DNA of 64,000 bases from Frateuria soli. Its GTDB lineage: Bacteria > Pseudomonadota > Gammaproteobacteria > Xanthomonadales > Rhodanobacteraceae. The notes beneath the pieces were generated by a model. It worked only from the letters and a program-made list of their open reading frames with translations. It was not told the origin of the DNA and did no database searches. The stretch covers positions 2,418,001 through 2,482,000 of the forward strand of contig NZ_CP088252.1 of assembly GCF_021117385.1 (NCBI RefSeq). The letters run 5' to 3'. A program made the position numbers and the translations under genes. Shown here in pieces: positions 43,729-52,332 of the stretch (within the stretch, counting starts at the first letter, position 1; every line of letters begins with the position of its first letter).

Positions 43729-43948
43729 GTTTTGCAGGCCGTTGAAGTCCTTCGAGAAGGTCCGCGGCGCAAAACGAAACGGGATTGTAGCGCCCACGCG
43801 CCGCCAAGCCCAACCAACGCCACACACGCATCGGCACCGTCTTCGGGGTGCCGCGGTCCGTCTTCCGGCGGCCGCGGTCGAGGCCGGGGATGCGTGGAGG
43901 TCCCAACCCCCGGGCCGTTCCCTCGGCCCAACAATCAGGAATACCACC
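43729..43948 (+). promoter_or_regulatory. Long structured leader of rpsB (possible S2 control element)
   Basis: The 220-base leader is rich in inverted pieces such as GCACCGTCTTCGGGGTGC (GCACC/GGGTGC pairing) and CCGCGGTC...GACC-like runs (43830-43930). In gammaproteobacteria the rpsB leader is known to bind S2 and repress rpsB-tsf. I cannot confirm that this is the same RNA family from sequence alone. Confidence 0.4.
43784..43813 (-). promoter_or_regulatory. Promoter for map
   Basis: On the minus strand, TTGGGC (43813-43808) and TACAAT (43789-43784) are spaced by 18 bases. The start would be near 43777, which is inside the rpsB leader, so map and rpsB 5' ends overlap by about 50 bases in antisense. 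Confidence 0.5.
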
Positions 43949-44833
43949 ATGGCACAAGTCACCATGCGCCAGATGCTCGAAGCTGGCGTGCATTTCGGTC
44001 ACCAGACCCGCTACTGGAACCCGAAGATGGCCCCGTACATCTTCGGCGCGCGCGGCAAGATCCACATCATCAACCTCGAGAAGACCCTGCCGCTGTTCAC
44101 CGACGCGATGAACTTCCTGTCGGGCCTGGCGCAGAAGCGCGGCACCATCCTGTTCGTCGGCACCAAGCGCTCGGCCCGCGAGCCGCTGGCCGAAGAGGCC
44201 GCCCGCGCCGGCATGCCGTTCGTCACCGCCCGCTGGCTGGGTGGCATGCTGACCAACTTCCGCACCGTCAAGCAGTCGGTGGCGCGCCTGAAGGAGCTGG
44301 AAGCGGCCGAGACCGACGGCACCTTCGAGAAGCTGGTCAAGCACGAAGTGCTCTCGCTGCGCCGCGAGCGCGACAAGCTCGAGAATTCGCTCGGCGGCAT
44401 CAAGAACATGAATCGCCTGCCCGACGCGCTGTTCGTGGTCGACATCGGCCACGAGGACATCGCCGTGCAGGAAGCCAAGAAGCTCGGCATCCCGGTCATC
44501 GCCGTCGTTGACACCAACTACAATCCCGAGCTGGTGGACTACGCCATCCCGGGCAACGACGACGCCATCCGCGCGATCCAGCTGTACGCCCGCGCCGCCG
44601 CCGACGCGATCCTGGAAGGCAAGGCTGCCGCCCCGGACGCGGCCCACGGCGACGCCAACGAATTCGTCGAGCTGGACGAGGAAGGCAACCCGGTCGCCAA
44701 GGACGAGCGCAAGGCCGCCCCGGCGCGTCGCGAGCGCGACAACCGTGGCCCGGCCAAGAAGGGCGCTGGCGCGCCGCGTCGTGACGGCGGCCGCGGCCGT
44801 GGCGGTCGCGAGCAGTCCGAAACCGCCGAGTAA
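43949..44833 (+). CDS. rpsB: 30S ribosomal protein S2
   Basis: The 294-residue protein is S2: [47 protein letters not shown] and [19 protein letters not shown] are standard. S2 sits on the back of the 30S subunit between head and body. It is about 50 residues longer than Escherichia coli S2 (241). The extra tail after the conserved fold is basic and Arg/Gly-rich ([18 protein letters not shown]). It is followed by tsf 60 bases later, the conserved pair. Confidence 0.98.
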   Translation: MAQVTMRQMLEAGVHFGHQTRYWNPKMAPYIFGARGKIHIINLEKTLPLFTDAMNFLSGLAQKRGTILFVGTKRSAREPLAEEAARAGMPFVTARWLGGMLTNFRTVKQSVARLKELEAAETDGTFEKLVKHEVLSLRRERDKLENSLGGIKNMNRLPDALFVVDIGHEDIAVQEAKKLGIPVIAVVDTNYNPELVDYAIPGNDDAIRAIQLYARAAADAILEGKAAAPDAAHGDANEFVELDEEGNPVAKDERKAAPARRERDNRGPAKKGAGAPRRDGGRGRGGREQSETAE

Positions 44834-44893
44834 GCCTTTCACGCTGCCGTGGCGGCCCGGCCGCCACGGCGCATCAAGATTCGAGGATTTCAG

Positions 44894-45778
44894 ATGAGCA
44901 ATATCTCCGCACAACTGGTCAAGGAGCTGCGCGAGCGCTCCGGCGCCGGCATGATGGAATGCAAGAAGGCGCTGGTCGAAAACAACGGTGACATCGACGT
45001 CGCCATGGAATGGCTGCGCAAGTCGGGCCTGGCCAAGGCCGACAAGAAGGCCAGCCGCGTGGCTGCCGAGGGCCGCGTGGTCACCGCGCAGGCCGACGGC
45101 AAGGCCGTGCTGGTCGAGGTCAACTGCGAGACCGACTTCGTCACCAAGAACCCCGACTTCGTGAAGTTCAGCGACACCGTCGCCGAGGTCGCGCTGAAGT
45201 CCGGCGCCGCCGACGTCGCCGCGCTCAATGCCGCCGCCTACCCGGGCGCCGGCAGCGTGGAAGAGGCCGCCAAGGGCCTGGTCGCCACCATCGGCGAGAA
45301 GATCGAAGTGCGCCGCATGGCGCGCGTCGAGACCACCGACGGCAAGATCGGCAGCTACGTCCACGGCGGCCGCATCGGCGTGCTGGTGGCGATCAAGGGT
45401 GGCTCCGAGGAGCTGGCCAAGGGCGTGGCGATGCACGTGGCGGCGATGAACCCGCCGTACGTGCGCGCCGAGGACGTGCCGGCCGACTTCATCGCCAAGG
45501 AAAAGGAAATCGCGCTGAGCCAGATGTCCGACAAGGACAAGGCCAAGCCGGCCGAGATCCTGGAGAAGATCATCTCCGGCAAGATCAACAAGATCGTCTC
45601 GGAAGTCACCCTGCTCGGTCAGGCCTACGTGCTGGACACCAACATGACCGTGGGCGACGCGCTGAAGAAAGAAGGCGCGGACGTGCAGCAGGTCGTGCGC
45701 CTGGCCGTGGGCGAAGGCATCGAGAAGGTGGAAGAGGACTTCCACGCCGAAGTGATGAAGCAGGCGGGCCTGGCGTAA
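44894..45778 (+). CDS. tsf: Elongation factor Ts
   Basis: The 294-residue protein (283 in Escherichia coli) exchanges GDP for GTP on EF-Tu. It has the N-terminal UBA-like helix ([20 protein letters not shown]), the TDFV motif in [14 protein letters not shown] that contacts EF-Tu, and a coiled-coil core ([20 protein letters not shown]). The ATG at 44894 gives the normal N-terminus. It ends just before a strong terminator and is the last gene of rpsB-tsf. Confidence 0.98.
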   Translation: MSNISAQLVKELRERSGAGMMECKKALVENNGDIDVAMEWLRKSGLAKADKKASRVAAEGRVVTAQADGKAVLVEVNCETDFVTKNPDFVKFSDTVAEVALKSGAADVAALNAAAYPGAGSVEEAAKGLVATIGEKIEVRRMARVETTDGKIGSYVHGGRIGVLVAIKGGSEELAKGVAMHVAAMNPPYVRAEDVPADFIAKEKEIALSQMSDKDKAKPAEILEKIISGKINKIVSEVTLLGQAYVLDTNMTVGDALKKEGADVQQVVRLAVGEGIEKVEEDFHAEVMKQAGLA

Positions 45779-45804
45779 GCGCCATCCCCTCCGGTTGAAA
45801 AGGA

Positions 45805-45834
45805 AAAGGCCGCGGGACACCGCGGCCTTTTTTT
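45805..45834 (+). terminator. Rho-independent terminator of rpsB-tsf
   Basis: AAGGCCGCGG and CCGCGGCCTT form a ten-pair stem around GACA and are followed directly by a run of seven T. It lies 27 bases after the tsf stop and is the clearest intrinsic terminator in the window. Confidence 0.92.
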
Positions 45835-45862
45835 GTGCCCGCCCGTCGGAGGCGGCGATGGC

Positions 45863-46249
45863 TCAGCGCCGGGGTTGCAACAGATCCCAGCGATTGCCGT
45901 ACAGGTCCTCGAACACCGCGACGGTACCGTAGGCCTCTTCGCGCGGTGTTTCGCAGAAGTGCACGCCCTTGGCGCGCATCGCCTCGTAGCTGGCCTGGAA
46001 GTCCCCGGTCTCCAGGAACAGGAAAACACGCCCGCCCGACTGGTTCCCCACCGCCTGCAATTGCCGCGCATCGGCGGCCTTCGCCAGCAGCAGGCGTGTC
46101 TCGCGCGCCCCGGGCGGCGCGACGATGACCCAGCGCTTGCCTCCGCCCTGCGGCGCATCCTCCATGAGCGTGAAGCCGAGGCAGCCGGTGAAGTACGCGA
46201 TGGCCTCGTCGTAGTCCCGTACCAGCAGGGCGATGGCACCGAGGTGCAT
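45863..46249 (-). CDS. VOC (glyoxalase-fold) family protein
   Basis: The 128-residue protein begins [20 protein letters not shown], a standard VOC opening, and ends [17 protein letters not shown] with the C-terminal Glu/Asp-Gly-Asn block. The ATG at 46249 was chosen over that at 46264 because GGAGG lies eight bases before it. The [12 protein letters not shown] ending resembles the subgroup often annotated as lactoylglutathione-lyase-like; no substrate can be stated. It is oriented against its neighbours and interrupts the conserved tsf-pyrH order. Confidence 0.85.
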   Translation of the reverse strand: MHLGAIALLVRDYDEAIAYFTGCLGFTLMEDAPQGGGKRWVIVAPPGARETRLLLAKAADARQLQAVGNQSGGRVFLFLETGDFQASYEAMRAKGVHFCETPREEAYGTVAVFEDLYGNRWDLLQPRR

Positions 46250-46318
46250 GTGATGAGCCTCCATGGGTCGGACAGGCGCGCAGGATGAACGATTCCGCCG
46301 GACCGCGCCTCCGCGCGC

Positions 46319-46347
46319 CTGACGGAGCATCGCCGCATCGCTACAAT
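46319..46347 (+). promoter_or_regulatory. Promoter for pyrH
   Basis: CTGACG (46319-46324) and TACAAT (46342-46347) are separated by 17 bases. This agrees with sigma-70 spacing and gives a start near 46354, about 24 bases before the pyrH ATG. It lies upstream of the divergent VOC gene start. Confidence 0.6.
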
Positions 46348-46377
46348 ATGCCGGTTTACCCACAATCCGGAGACCCC

Positions 46378-47100
46378 ATGAGCGACCAGCCCTCGTACCG
46401 CCGCATCCTGCTCAAGCTCTCCGGCGAAGCGCTGATGGGCGAAGCGGACTACGGTATCGACCCGAAGGTGATCGGCCGGCTGGCCAACGAGATCATCGAG
46501 GTGCGCAAGGCTGGCGTCGAAGTGGGCGTGGTGATCGGCGGCGGCAACATCTTCCGCGGCGCGGGCCTGGCCGCGGCCGGCATGGACCGGGTGACGGGCG
46601 ACCACATGGGCATGCTCGCCACCGTCATGAACGCGCTGGCGATGGCCGATGCGATCGAGAAGCGTGGCGGCTACGCACGCGTGATGAGCGCGATCCAGAT
46701 CCACGACGTGGCCGAGGATTTCATCCGCCGTCGCGCCATCCGCCACATCGAGAAGGGCCGCATCGCGCTGTTCGCGGCGGGCACCGGCAACCCGTTCTTC
46801 ACCACCGACTCGGCCGCCGCGCTGCGCGCGGTGGAGATCGGCGCGGACCTGCTGCTCAAGGCCACCAAGGTCGACGGCGTGTACACCGCCGACCCGGCGC
46901 GAGACGCCAGCGCCACCCGCTACGACCGGCTGACCTACGACGAGGTCATCCAGCGCAACCTGCAGGTGATGGATACCGCCGCGATCGCGCTGTGCCGCGA
47001 CCACGGCATGCCGCTGCGCATCTACGACATGACCGTGCCGGGGAACCTGATGCGGATCATGCAGGGCGGACAGGTCGGCACGCTGGTGACCGCCAGCTGA
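46378..47100 (+). CDS. pyrH: UMP kinase
   Basis: The 240-residue protein (241 in Escherichia coli) phosphorylates UMP to UDP. It shows the amino-acid-kinase fold blocks: [52 protein letters not shown], and [20 protein letters not shown], then [14 protein letters not shown] sigma-70-like promoter is visible just upstream. It is followed by frr in the usual order. The GTP/UTP regulatory region cannot be assessed beyond conservation. Confidence 0.97.
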   Translation: MSDQPSYRRILLKLSGEALMGEADYGIDPKVIGRLANEIIEVRKAGVEVGVVIGGGNIFRGAGLAAAGMDRVTGDHMGMLATVMNALAMADAIEKRGGYARVMSAIQIHDVAEDFIRRRAIRHIEKGRIALFAAGTGNPFFTTDSAAALRAVEIGADLLLKATKVDGVYTADPARDASATRYDRLTYDEVIQRNLQVMDTAAIALCRDHGMPLRIYDMTVPGNLMRIMQGGQVGTLVTAS

Positions 47101-47269
47101 TTTCCTGCGGCGCCCTCCCCGGCGCCACCGGCGAGGACGGGGCCATCGGGTACGGATCGGCATGACGGTCACGCGCAAGGCGTGGCCCTGCAAGGGGCGC
47201 GCGGCCGCGGGTCGCCGACATGTGCACGCTGCTATACTTGCCCGCTTCACGTAACGCCGGGTGACTCCC

Positions 47270-47827
47270 ATGCTCAACGACATCAAGACCGATGCCCAGA
47301 CCCGCATGGGCAAGAGCATCGACGCGCTCAAGCACGATCTGACCCGCCTGCGCACCGGCCGCGCCAGCACCGCGCTGGTGGACCACATCAAGGTGCCCTA
47401 CTACGGCTCGGACATGCCGCTGAACCAGGTCGCCTCGGTATCACTGGCCGACGCCCGCTCGATCCAGATCTCGCCGTTCGAGAAAACCATGGTCGCACCG
47501 ATCGAGAAGGCGATCATGGCCTCGGATATCGGCGTCACGCCGACCACCGCCGGCACCGTGATCCGGCTGAACATGCCGCCGCTGACCGAGGAGCGCCGCA
47601 AGGAGCTGGCCAAGCACGTGTCGCACGAGGGCGAGAACGCCAAGATCGCGATCCGCAACATCCGCCGCGATGCCATGCAGAAGGTCAAGGACCTGCTCAA
47701 GGACAAGCAGATCAGCGAGGACGACGAGCGCCGCGCCGACGACGAGATCCAGAAGCTGACCGACCGCTTCGTCAAGGAAGTCGATGCCGTGGTCAAGGCC
47801 AAGGAAGACGAGCTGATGGCGATTTGA
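47270..47827 (+). CDS. frr: Ribosome recycling factor
   Basis: At 185 residues it is exactly the size of Escherichia coli RRF. It begins MLNDIKTDAQTRMGKSIDAL and has TGRASTALVDHIKVPYYG (the conserved RTGRA) and the C-terminal helix with RRDAMQKVKDLLKDKQISED. It splits post-termination ribosomes with EF-G. ATG 47270 is preferred over a GTG three codons earlier. A TATACT at 47233-47238 could serve as its own -10 element. A family B repeat follows. Confidence 0.98.
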   Translation: MLNDIKTDAQTRMGKSIDALKHDLTRLRTGRASTALVDHIKVPYYGSDMPLNQVASVSLADARSIQISPFEKTMVAPIEKAIMASDIGVTPTTAGTVIRLNMPPLTEERRKELAKHVSHEGENAKIAIRNIRRDAMQKVKDLLKDKQISEDDERRADDEIQKLTDRFVKEVDAVVKAKEDELMAI

Positions 47828-47875
47828 GCGGCTTGCCGCTCATTGCCATGAATGTCCCGACGCGCTCCTGCTCTG

Positions 47876-48022
47876 CTCCCTCTCCCCTCCGGGGAGAGGG
47901 CTGGGGTGAAGGGTCGCTCTTGCGGGACACTCTCATCGAAGCTCCCACAAACGTTGCTCCCCGCGAGCCCCGGCCCCTCATCCGACCCTCCGGGCCACCT
48001 TCTCCCCGGAGGGGAGAAGGAC
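47876..48022. repeat. REPIN-like repeat pair, family B copy 2
   Basis: The left half is CTCCCTCTCCCCTCCGGGG folding on itself plus GAGAGGGCTGGGGTGAAGGG. The right half (about 47982-48022) carries the inverted unit and ends CCGGAGGGGAGAAGGACTC. The spacer differs from the 58.5 kb copy. The right arm ends two bases before a three-codon frame that overlaps uppS, so GGGGAGAAGG at 48011-48020 likely acts as the Shine-Dalgarno sequence. Confidence 0.85.
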
Positions 48023-48032
48023 TCATGAGCGT

Positions 48033-48755
48033 ATGACCATTCCCCGCCACATCGCCATCGTGATGGACGGCAACGGCCGCTGGGCGAAGGCGCGCCTGCG
48101 CCCGCGCAGCTTCGGCCACAACGCCGGCCGCAAGGCGGTGCGCGAGGTGGTCGAGGGCTGCCTGCGCCAGGGCGTGGAAGCGCTCACGCTGTTCGCCTTT
48201 TCCAGCGAGAACTGGCGCCGCCCGGACGAGGAAGTGGGCGCACTGATGGAGCTGTTCCTGCGGGCACTGGACAAGGAGGTCGACGAACTGCACGAGCAAG
48301 GCGTGCGGCTGCGCTTCATCGGCGACCTCACCGCCTTCAACGCCCCATTGCGCAAGCGCATGGAACTTGCGATGGCGCGCACCGCGGACAACCTCAAGCT
48401 CGCGCTCAACGTGGCGGTCAACTACGGCGGCCGCTGGGACATCGTGCATGCGGCCCGCCAGGCGGCGATCGCGGTGGCGCAGGGCGAGCTGCGCGTGGAA
48501 GACATCGACGAGGCGTGCCTGGGCGGCTATACCTCCCTTGCCGAGCTGCCGCCGCTGGACCTGTTCATCCGCACCGGCGGCGAGGTGCGCGTGAGCAACT
48601 TCCTGCTCTGGCAGCTCGCCTACGCCGAGCTCTACTTCACCGACACCTTGTGGCCGGACTTCGACCAGGCTTGCCTGGCCCGCGCCATCGAGGACTTTGC
48701 CCGCCGCGAGCGCCGTTACGGCCGTACCGGCGAGCAGGTCGCCCCGTCCGTATGA
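48033..48755 (+). CDS. uppS: Undecaprenyl diphosphate synthase
   Basis: The 240-residue cis-prenyltransferase makes the lipid carrier for peptidoglycan and other glycans. Motifs are IAIVMDGNGRWAKAR (catalytic Asp), FAFSSENWRRP, NVAVNYGGRWDIVHA and LFIRTGGEVRVSNFLLWQ with YAELYF. A tiny frame ATG-AGC-GTA-TGA (48025-48036) overlaps the uppS ATG and sits five bases after a repeat-derived GGAGAAGG, so start-stop coupling may drive translation. cdsA follows 25 bases later. Length is near the Escherichia coli enzyme (253). Confidence 0.96.
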   Translation: MTIPRHIAIVMDGNGRWAKARLRPRSFGHNAGRKAVREVVEGCLRQGVEALTLFAFSSENWRRPDEEVGALMELFLRALDKEVDELHEQGVRLRFIGDLTAFNAPLRKRMELAMARTADNLKLALNVAVNYGGRWDIVHAARQAAIAVAQGELRVEDIDEACLGGYTSLAELPPLDLFIRTGGEVRVSNFLLWQLAYAELYFTDTLWPDFDQACLARAIEDFARRERRYGRTGEQVAPSV

Positions 48756-48780
48756 TCGGGCGATAAGCCGAGGACCCTCG

Positions 48781-49602
48781 ATGCTGCTCCAACGCACCCT
48801 CACCGCCCTGCTGCTCGCGCCCCTGGCGATCCTGGTGATCCTTTTGCCGCCGGGCTGGACATGGCTGTTCGCGCTGGTGACGGTGGCGGCCTTCCTCGCC
48901 GGGCTGTGGGAGTGGACGCGCCTGTCCGGCCTGCGCAACCGGCCGGTGCGTGTCGTCCTGCTGGCGGTGGCGCTGGCAGTGTTCGTGCTGCTCTGGTGGC
49001 AGCGCGACGTGGTCCGCTGGCCAGCGCTGGTGATGGGTGCCGCCTGGTGGGCGTTGGCCTGCCTGTGGCTCAAACACTTCGCCTTCGCTGCCGCGCCTAC
49101 GACGGAGAACCGCAATCTCAAGCTGGTCGCCGGCGCGCTGGTGCTCTTCCCGGCATTCATCGGCCTGCTGGCGATCCACGAGAGCGAACCGTACGGCCAC
49201 TGGTGGACGCTGCTGACGCTGTTGATCGTATGGGCCGCCGACATCGGCGCCTATTTCAGCGGTCGCTTCCTGGGCAAGCGCAAGCTCGCCCCCAACATCA
49301 GCCCGGGCAAGACCTGGGCCGGCGTGGGTGGGGCGCTGGTCGCGGGCGCGCTGGTGGCCGTGGTCGGCGGCATGCTGCTTGGCGTCGAAGGCTGGCACCT
49401 GCTGGCGTTGGCGCTGCTGGCCGTTCTCACCGTGGCCGCCTCGGTGGTCGGCGACCTGATCGAAAGCCTGATGAAGCGCCACGCCCAGGTGAAGGATTCC
49501 GGCCGCATGTTCCCCGGCCATGGCGGCCTGCTCGACCGCATGGACAGCGTGTTCGCCGCGGTGCCGGTGTTCGCGCTGGGCAAATTGCTGCTGGGTCTAT
49601 GA
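48781..49602 (+). CDS. cdsA: Phosphatidate cytidylyltransferase
   Basis: The 273-residue membrane protein has about eight helices and ends with the CDS signature (residues about 200-226): a lysine-rich start [16 protein letters not shown] and the segment [20 protein letters not shown], followed by [14 protein letters not shown]. It makes CDP-diacylglycerol, the precursor of all phospholipids, in the inner membrane. The stop overlaps the dxr ATG by four bases. The gene order uppS-cdsA-dxr-rseP-bamA is conserved in proteobacteria. Confidence 0.97.
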   Translation: MLLQRTLTALLLAPLAILVILLPPGWTWLFALVTVAAFLAGLWEWTRLSGLRNRPVRVVLLAVALAVFVLLWWQRDVVRWPALVMGAAWWALACLWLKHFAFAAAPTTENRNLKLVAGALVLFPAFIGLLAIHESEPYGHWWTLLTLLIVWAADIGAYFSGRFLGKRKLAPNISPGKTWAGVGGALVAGALVAVVGGMLLGVEGWHLLALALLAVLTVAASVVGDLIESLMKRHAQVKDSGRMFPGHGGLLDRMDSVFAAVPVFALGKLLLGL

Positions 49603-50789
49603 GTACCGTCGCACCCCGCCGGGTGGCCGTGCTGGGCGCCACCGGCTCGATCGGTGGCAGCACGCTGGACGTGATCGCCCGCCACCCGGACCGTTTCCGT
49701 GCCAGCGTGCTGGTGGCCAATCGCAACGTCGAGGCGTTGGTCGCGTTGTGCGTGGCGCACCGGCCGGAGCTGGCGATCGTGGCCGACCCGGCGATGGAAG
49801 GCGCGCTCGCCCGCCAGCTTGCCGCCGCCGGCCTGCGCTGCGAGGTGGCAAGCGGCGCCGGGGCGATCACGGCAGCCGCGTCCGGCCCGCTTTGCGACAC
49901 CGTGGTCGCGGCCATCGTCGGAGCCGCCGGGCTGGAGTCGACCCTGGCAGCGGCCCGCGCCGGCAAGCGCCTGCTGCTGGCCAACAAGGAATCGATCGTG
50001 ATGGCCGGCCCGTTGCTGCTGGCCGCGCTGCGCGAAGGTGGCGGCGAACTGGTGCCGGTCGACTCCGAGCACAACGCGATCTTCCAGTGCCTGCCCGGCG
50101 GTCGGCCCGAACTCGATGCGCACGGCGTGAGGCGGCTGATCCTGACCGCCTCGGGCGGCCCGTTCCGCGGCCGGACTCGCGCCGAGCTCGCCGCCGTCAC
50201 GCCCGAGCAGGCCTGCAAGCACCCCAACTGGGTGATGGGCCGCAAGATCTCGGTCGATTCGGCCACGCTGATGAACAAGGGCCTGGAAGTGATCGAGGCG
50301 CACCACCTGTTCGGCGCCGAGCCCGGGCGCATCGAGGTGGTGGTGCACCCGCAGAGCATGATCCATTCAATGGTCGAGTACGCCGACGGCTCGGTGCTGG
50401 CCCAGCTGGGCAACCCGGACATGCGCACGGCGATCGCCCACGCGCTGGCCTGGCCCGAGCGCATCGAGGCGGGGGTGGCGCCGCTGGACCTGGCCGCCTG
50501 CGCCCCGCTGGCCTTCGAAAAGCCGGACCTGGGTACCTTCCGCTGCCTGGCGCTGGCCTTCGCGGCGCTGCGCGAAGGCGGCGATGCCCCGGCGATCCTC
50601 AATGCGGCCAACGAGGTCGCGGTGGAGGCCTTCCTCGCCGGTGCGCTGCCGTTCCTGGCGATCGCCGACCTGGTCGAAGGCGTGCTTGCGGAACTGCCGG
50701 CACAGCCCGTGGTCGATGTCCAGACGCTGCGCGAACGCGACGCGCAGGCACGTTCAGCGGCCCGGCGGAAGTTGCGCACGGCTTGCTGA
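49599..50789 (+). CDS. dxr: 1-deoxy-D-xylulose 5-phosphate reductoisomerase
   Basis: The 396-residue enzyme (398 in Escherichia coli) makes MEP for isoprenoids using NADPH. Visible are the NADPH site [31 protein letters not shown], the metal/substrate block [26 protein letters not shown], and [20 protein letters not shown]. All catalytic Asp and Glu residues in DSEH are present, as in fosmidomycin-sensitive enzymes. Overlap with cdsA suggests coupled translation, and rseP begins 40 bases later. Confidence 0.98.
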   Translation: MSTVAPRRVAVLGATGSIGGSTLDVIARHPDRFRASVLVANRNVEALVALCVAHRPELAIVADPAMEGALARQLAAAGLRCEVASGAGAITAAASGPLCDTVVAAIVGAAGLESTLAAARAGKRLLLANKESIVMAGPLLLAALREGGGELVPVDSEHNAIFQCLPGGRPELDAHGVRRLILTASGGPFRGRTRAELAAVTPEQACKHPNWVMGRKISVDSATLMNKGLEVIEAHHLFGAEPGRIEVVVHPQSMIHSMVEYADGSVLAQLGNPDMRTAIAHALAWPERIEAGVAPLDLAACAPLAFEKPDLGTFRCLALAFAALREGGDAPAILNAANEVAVEAFLAGALPFLAIADLVEGVLAELPAQPVVDVQTLRERDAQARSAARRKLRTAC

Positions 50790-50829
50790 TAAGCTCGGAC
50801 TCGAAAAGAAATCCCCAGGCTTTTTCCAG

Positions 50830-52176
50830 ATGAACCCCTTCTTCGGCTCGGTATTCTGGTTGCTGGTCACGCTCGGCGTGCTGGTGACCTTCCATGAGTT
50901 CGGCCACTACTGGGTCGCGCGCCGCTGCGGCGTCAAGGTGCTGCGCTTCTCGGTCGGCTTCGGCCGGGCGATCTGGAAGCGCATCGGCCGCGACGGCACC
51001 GAGTATCAGGTCGCGATGATCCCGCTCGGTGGCTACGTGAAGATGCTCGATGCGCGCGAGGGTGACGTCGACCCGGCGCTGCGCGACGTGGAGTTCACCA
51101 GCAAGAGCGTGTGGAAGCGCATCGCCATCGTCGTCGCCGGCCCGGGCTTCAACCTGATCTTCGCGGTGGCCGCGCTGTGGCTGATGTTCATGCTGGGCCG
51201 CCCCGACGCCGCGCCGGTGGTGACCGCCACGCCCGGCAGCATGGCCGCCACCGCCGGCATCCAGTCCGGCGACCGCCTGCTGCGCGTGGATGGCGAACCG
51301 GTGGCCACCATGAGCGACGCGATGGACGACATCGCCACCGCCCTGCTCGGCCGCGAACCCCTGCCGCTGGTGGTGCGCGGGCGCGACGGCAGCCAGCGCG
51401 ACGTGGTGCTGCCGCTGCAGGAACTGCCGGCCGGGCGCAGCATCGACAAGTATTTCGACACGCTGGGCCTCAAGCTCGCGCCACCGCCGGCGGTCGCCGC
51501 CACGGTGATGCCCGGCCAGCCGGCCGCGCAGGCCGGGATGCAATCGGGCGATGTGCTGCTGGCGGTCAACGGCAAGCCCGTGGCCGATTTCGACGCCTTC
51601 GCCGGGGCGGTCCGCGATGCCGCCGCGCAGTCGCCCGGTCTGGACGTCACGGTGCGTCGCGGCCAGCAGACCCTGCACCTGCCGGTGGTCGCCCGCTACG
51701 AGTCGCTGCAGGGCCAGCCCGCACGCTGGTCGGTCGGCGTCGGCGCGCTTCCCGGCGAGAGTGCGATGCGCCGCTACGGCCCGGTCCAGGCGCTGGGGGC
51801 GGCGCTGAAGTCCACCTGGGACAGCACCCGCCAGACCTTCACCATGATCGGCAAGATGGTCAGCGGCGACGCCTCCACCAGGAACCTTTCCGGCGTGATC
51901 GGCATCGCCCAGGTCGCCAACCAGTCGGCCCAGATGGGCCTGCCGTGGTTCCTCAATTTCCTGGCGCTGGTCTCGCTGAGCCTGGCGATCCTCAACCTGT
52001 TGCCGATCCCCGTCTTGGACGGCGGTCACCTGCTGTATTACCTTATCGAGTTGGTCAAAGGCAGCCCGGTAAGCGAGCGGACCCAGATGATCGGCCAGTA
52101 CATCGGCCTGGTCCTGCTGTTCACGCTGATGGGGCTGGCGTTCTACAACGACATACACCGCACCCTGCTTTCGTGA
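50830..52176 (+). CDS. rseP: RIP metalloprotease RseP (site-2 protease)
   Basis: The 448-residue inner-membrane protease has the zinc motif VTFHEFGHYWVARRCGVKVL (HExxH), two PDZ domains (ATPGSMAATAGIQSGDRLLR and MPGQPAAQAGMQSGDVLLAV), and the LDG motif NLLPIPVLDGGHLLYYLIE. Length equals Escherichia coli RseP (450). In the envelope stress response it makes the second cut in anti-sigma factor RseA, and it also clears signal peptides. ATG at 50830 begins MNPFFGSVFWLLVTL, a first helix as expected. Confidence 0.97.
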   Translation: MNPFFGSVFWLLVTLGVLVTFHEFGHYWVARRCGVKVLRFSVGFGRAIWKRIGRDGTEYQVAMIPLGGYVKMLDAREGDVDPALRDVEFTSKSVWKRIAIVVAGPGFNLIFAVAALWLMFMLGRPDAAPVVTATPGSMAATAGIQSGDRLLRVDGEPVATMSDAMDDIATALLGREPLPLVVRGRDGSQRDVVLPLQELPAGRSIDKYFDTLGLKLAPPPAVAATVMPGQPAAQAGMQSGDVLLAVNGKPVADFDAFAGAVRDAAAQSPGLDVTVRRGQQTLHLPVVARYESLQGQPARWSVGVGALPGESAMRRYGPVQALGAALKSTWDSTRQTFTMIGKMVSGDASTRNLSGVIGIAQVANQSAQMGLPWFLNFLALVSLSLAILNLLPIPVLDGGHLLYYLIELVKGSPVSERTQMIGQYIGLVLLFTLMGLAFYNDIHRTLLS

Positions 52177-52332
52177 CGCGCGCGCCCTGCCCCGAGGCTA
52201 TCGGCCCCGCCGTGGCAGCCACGCCAGCCACGGCGCGCGGGCGGGGTCCGGAAGGGGCTTCGGCCTCCTTCCTTCAGAACATGCTGGAACGGCCTCGCGG
52301 CCGGCCGTCGGAATAACCCACCGGAATCGACG

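Noticed and set aside
43729-43948. Firm assignment of the rpsB leader to a named RNA family
   Set aside because: I could not match the conserved positions by eye; it is listed only as a possible control element.
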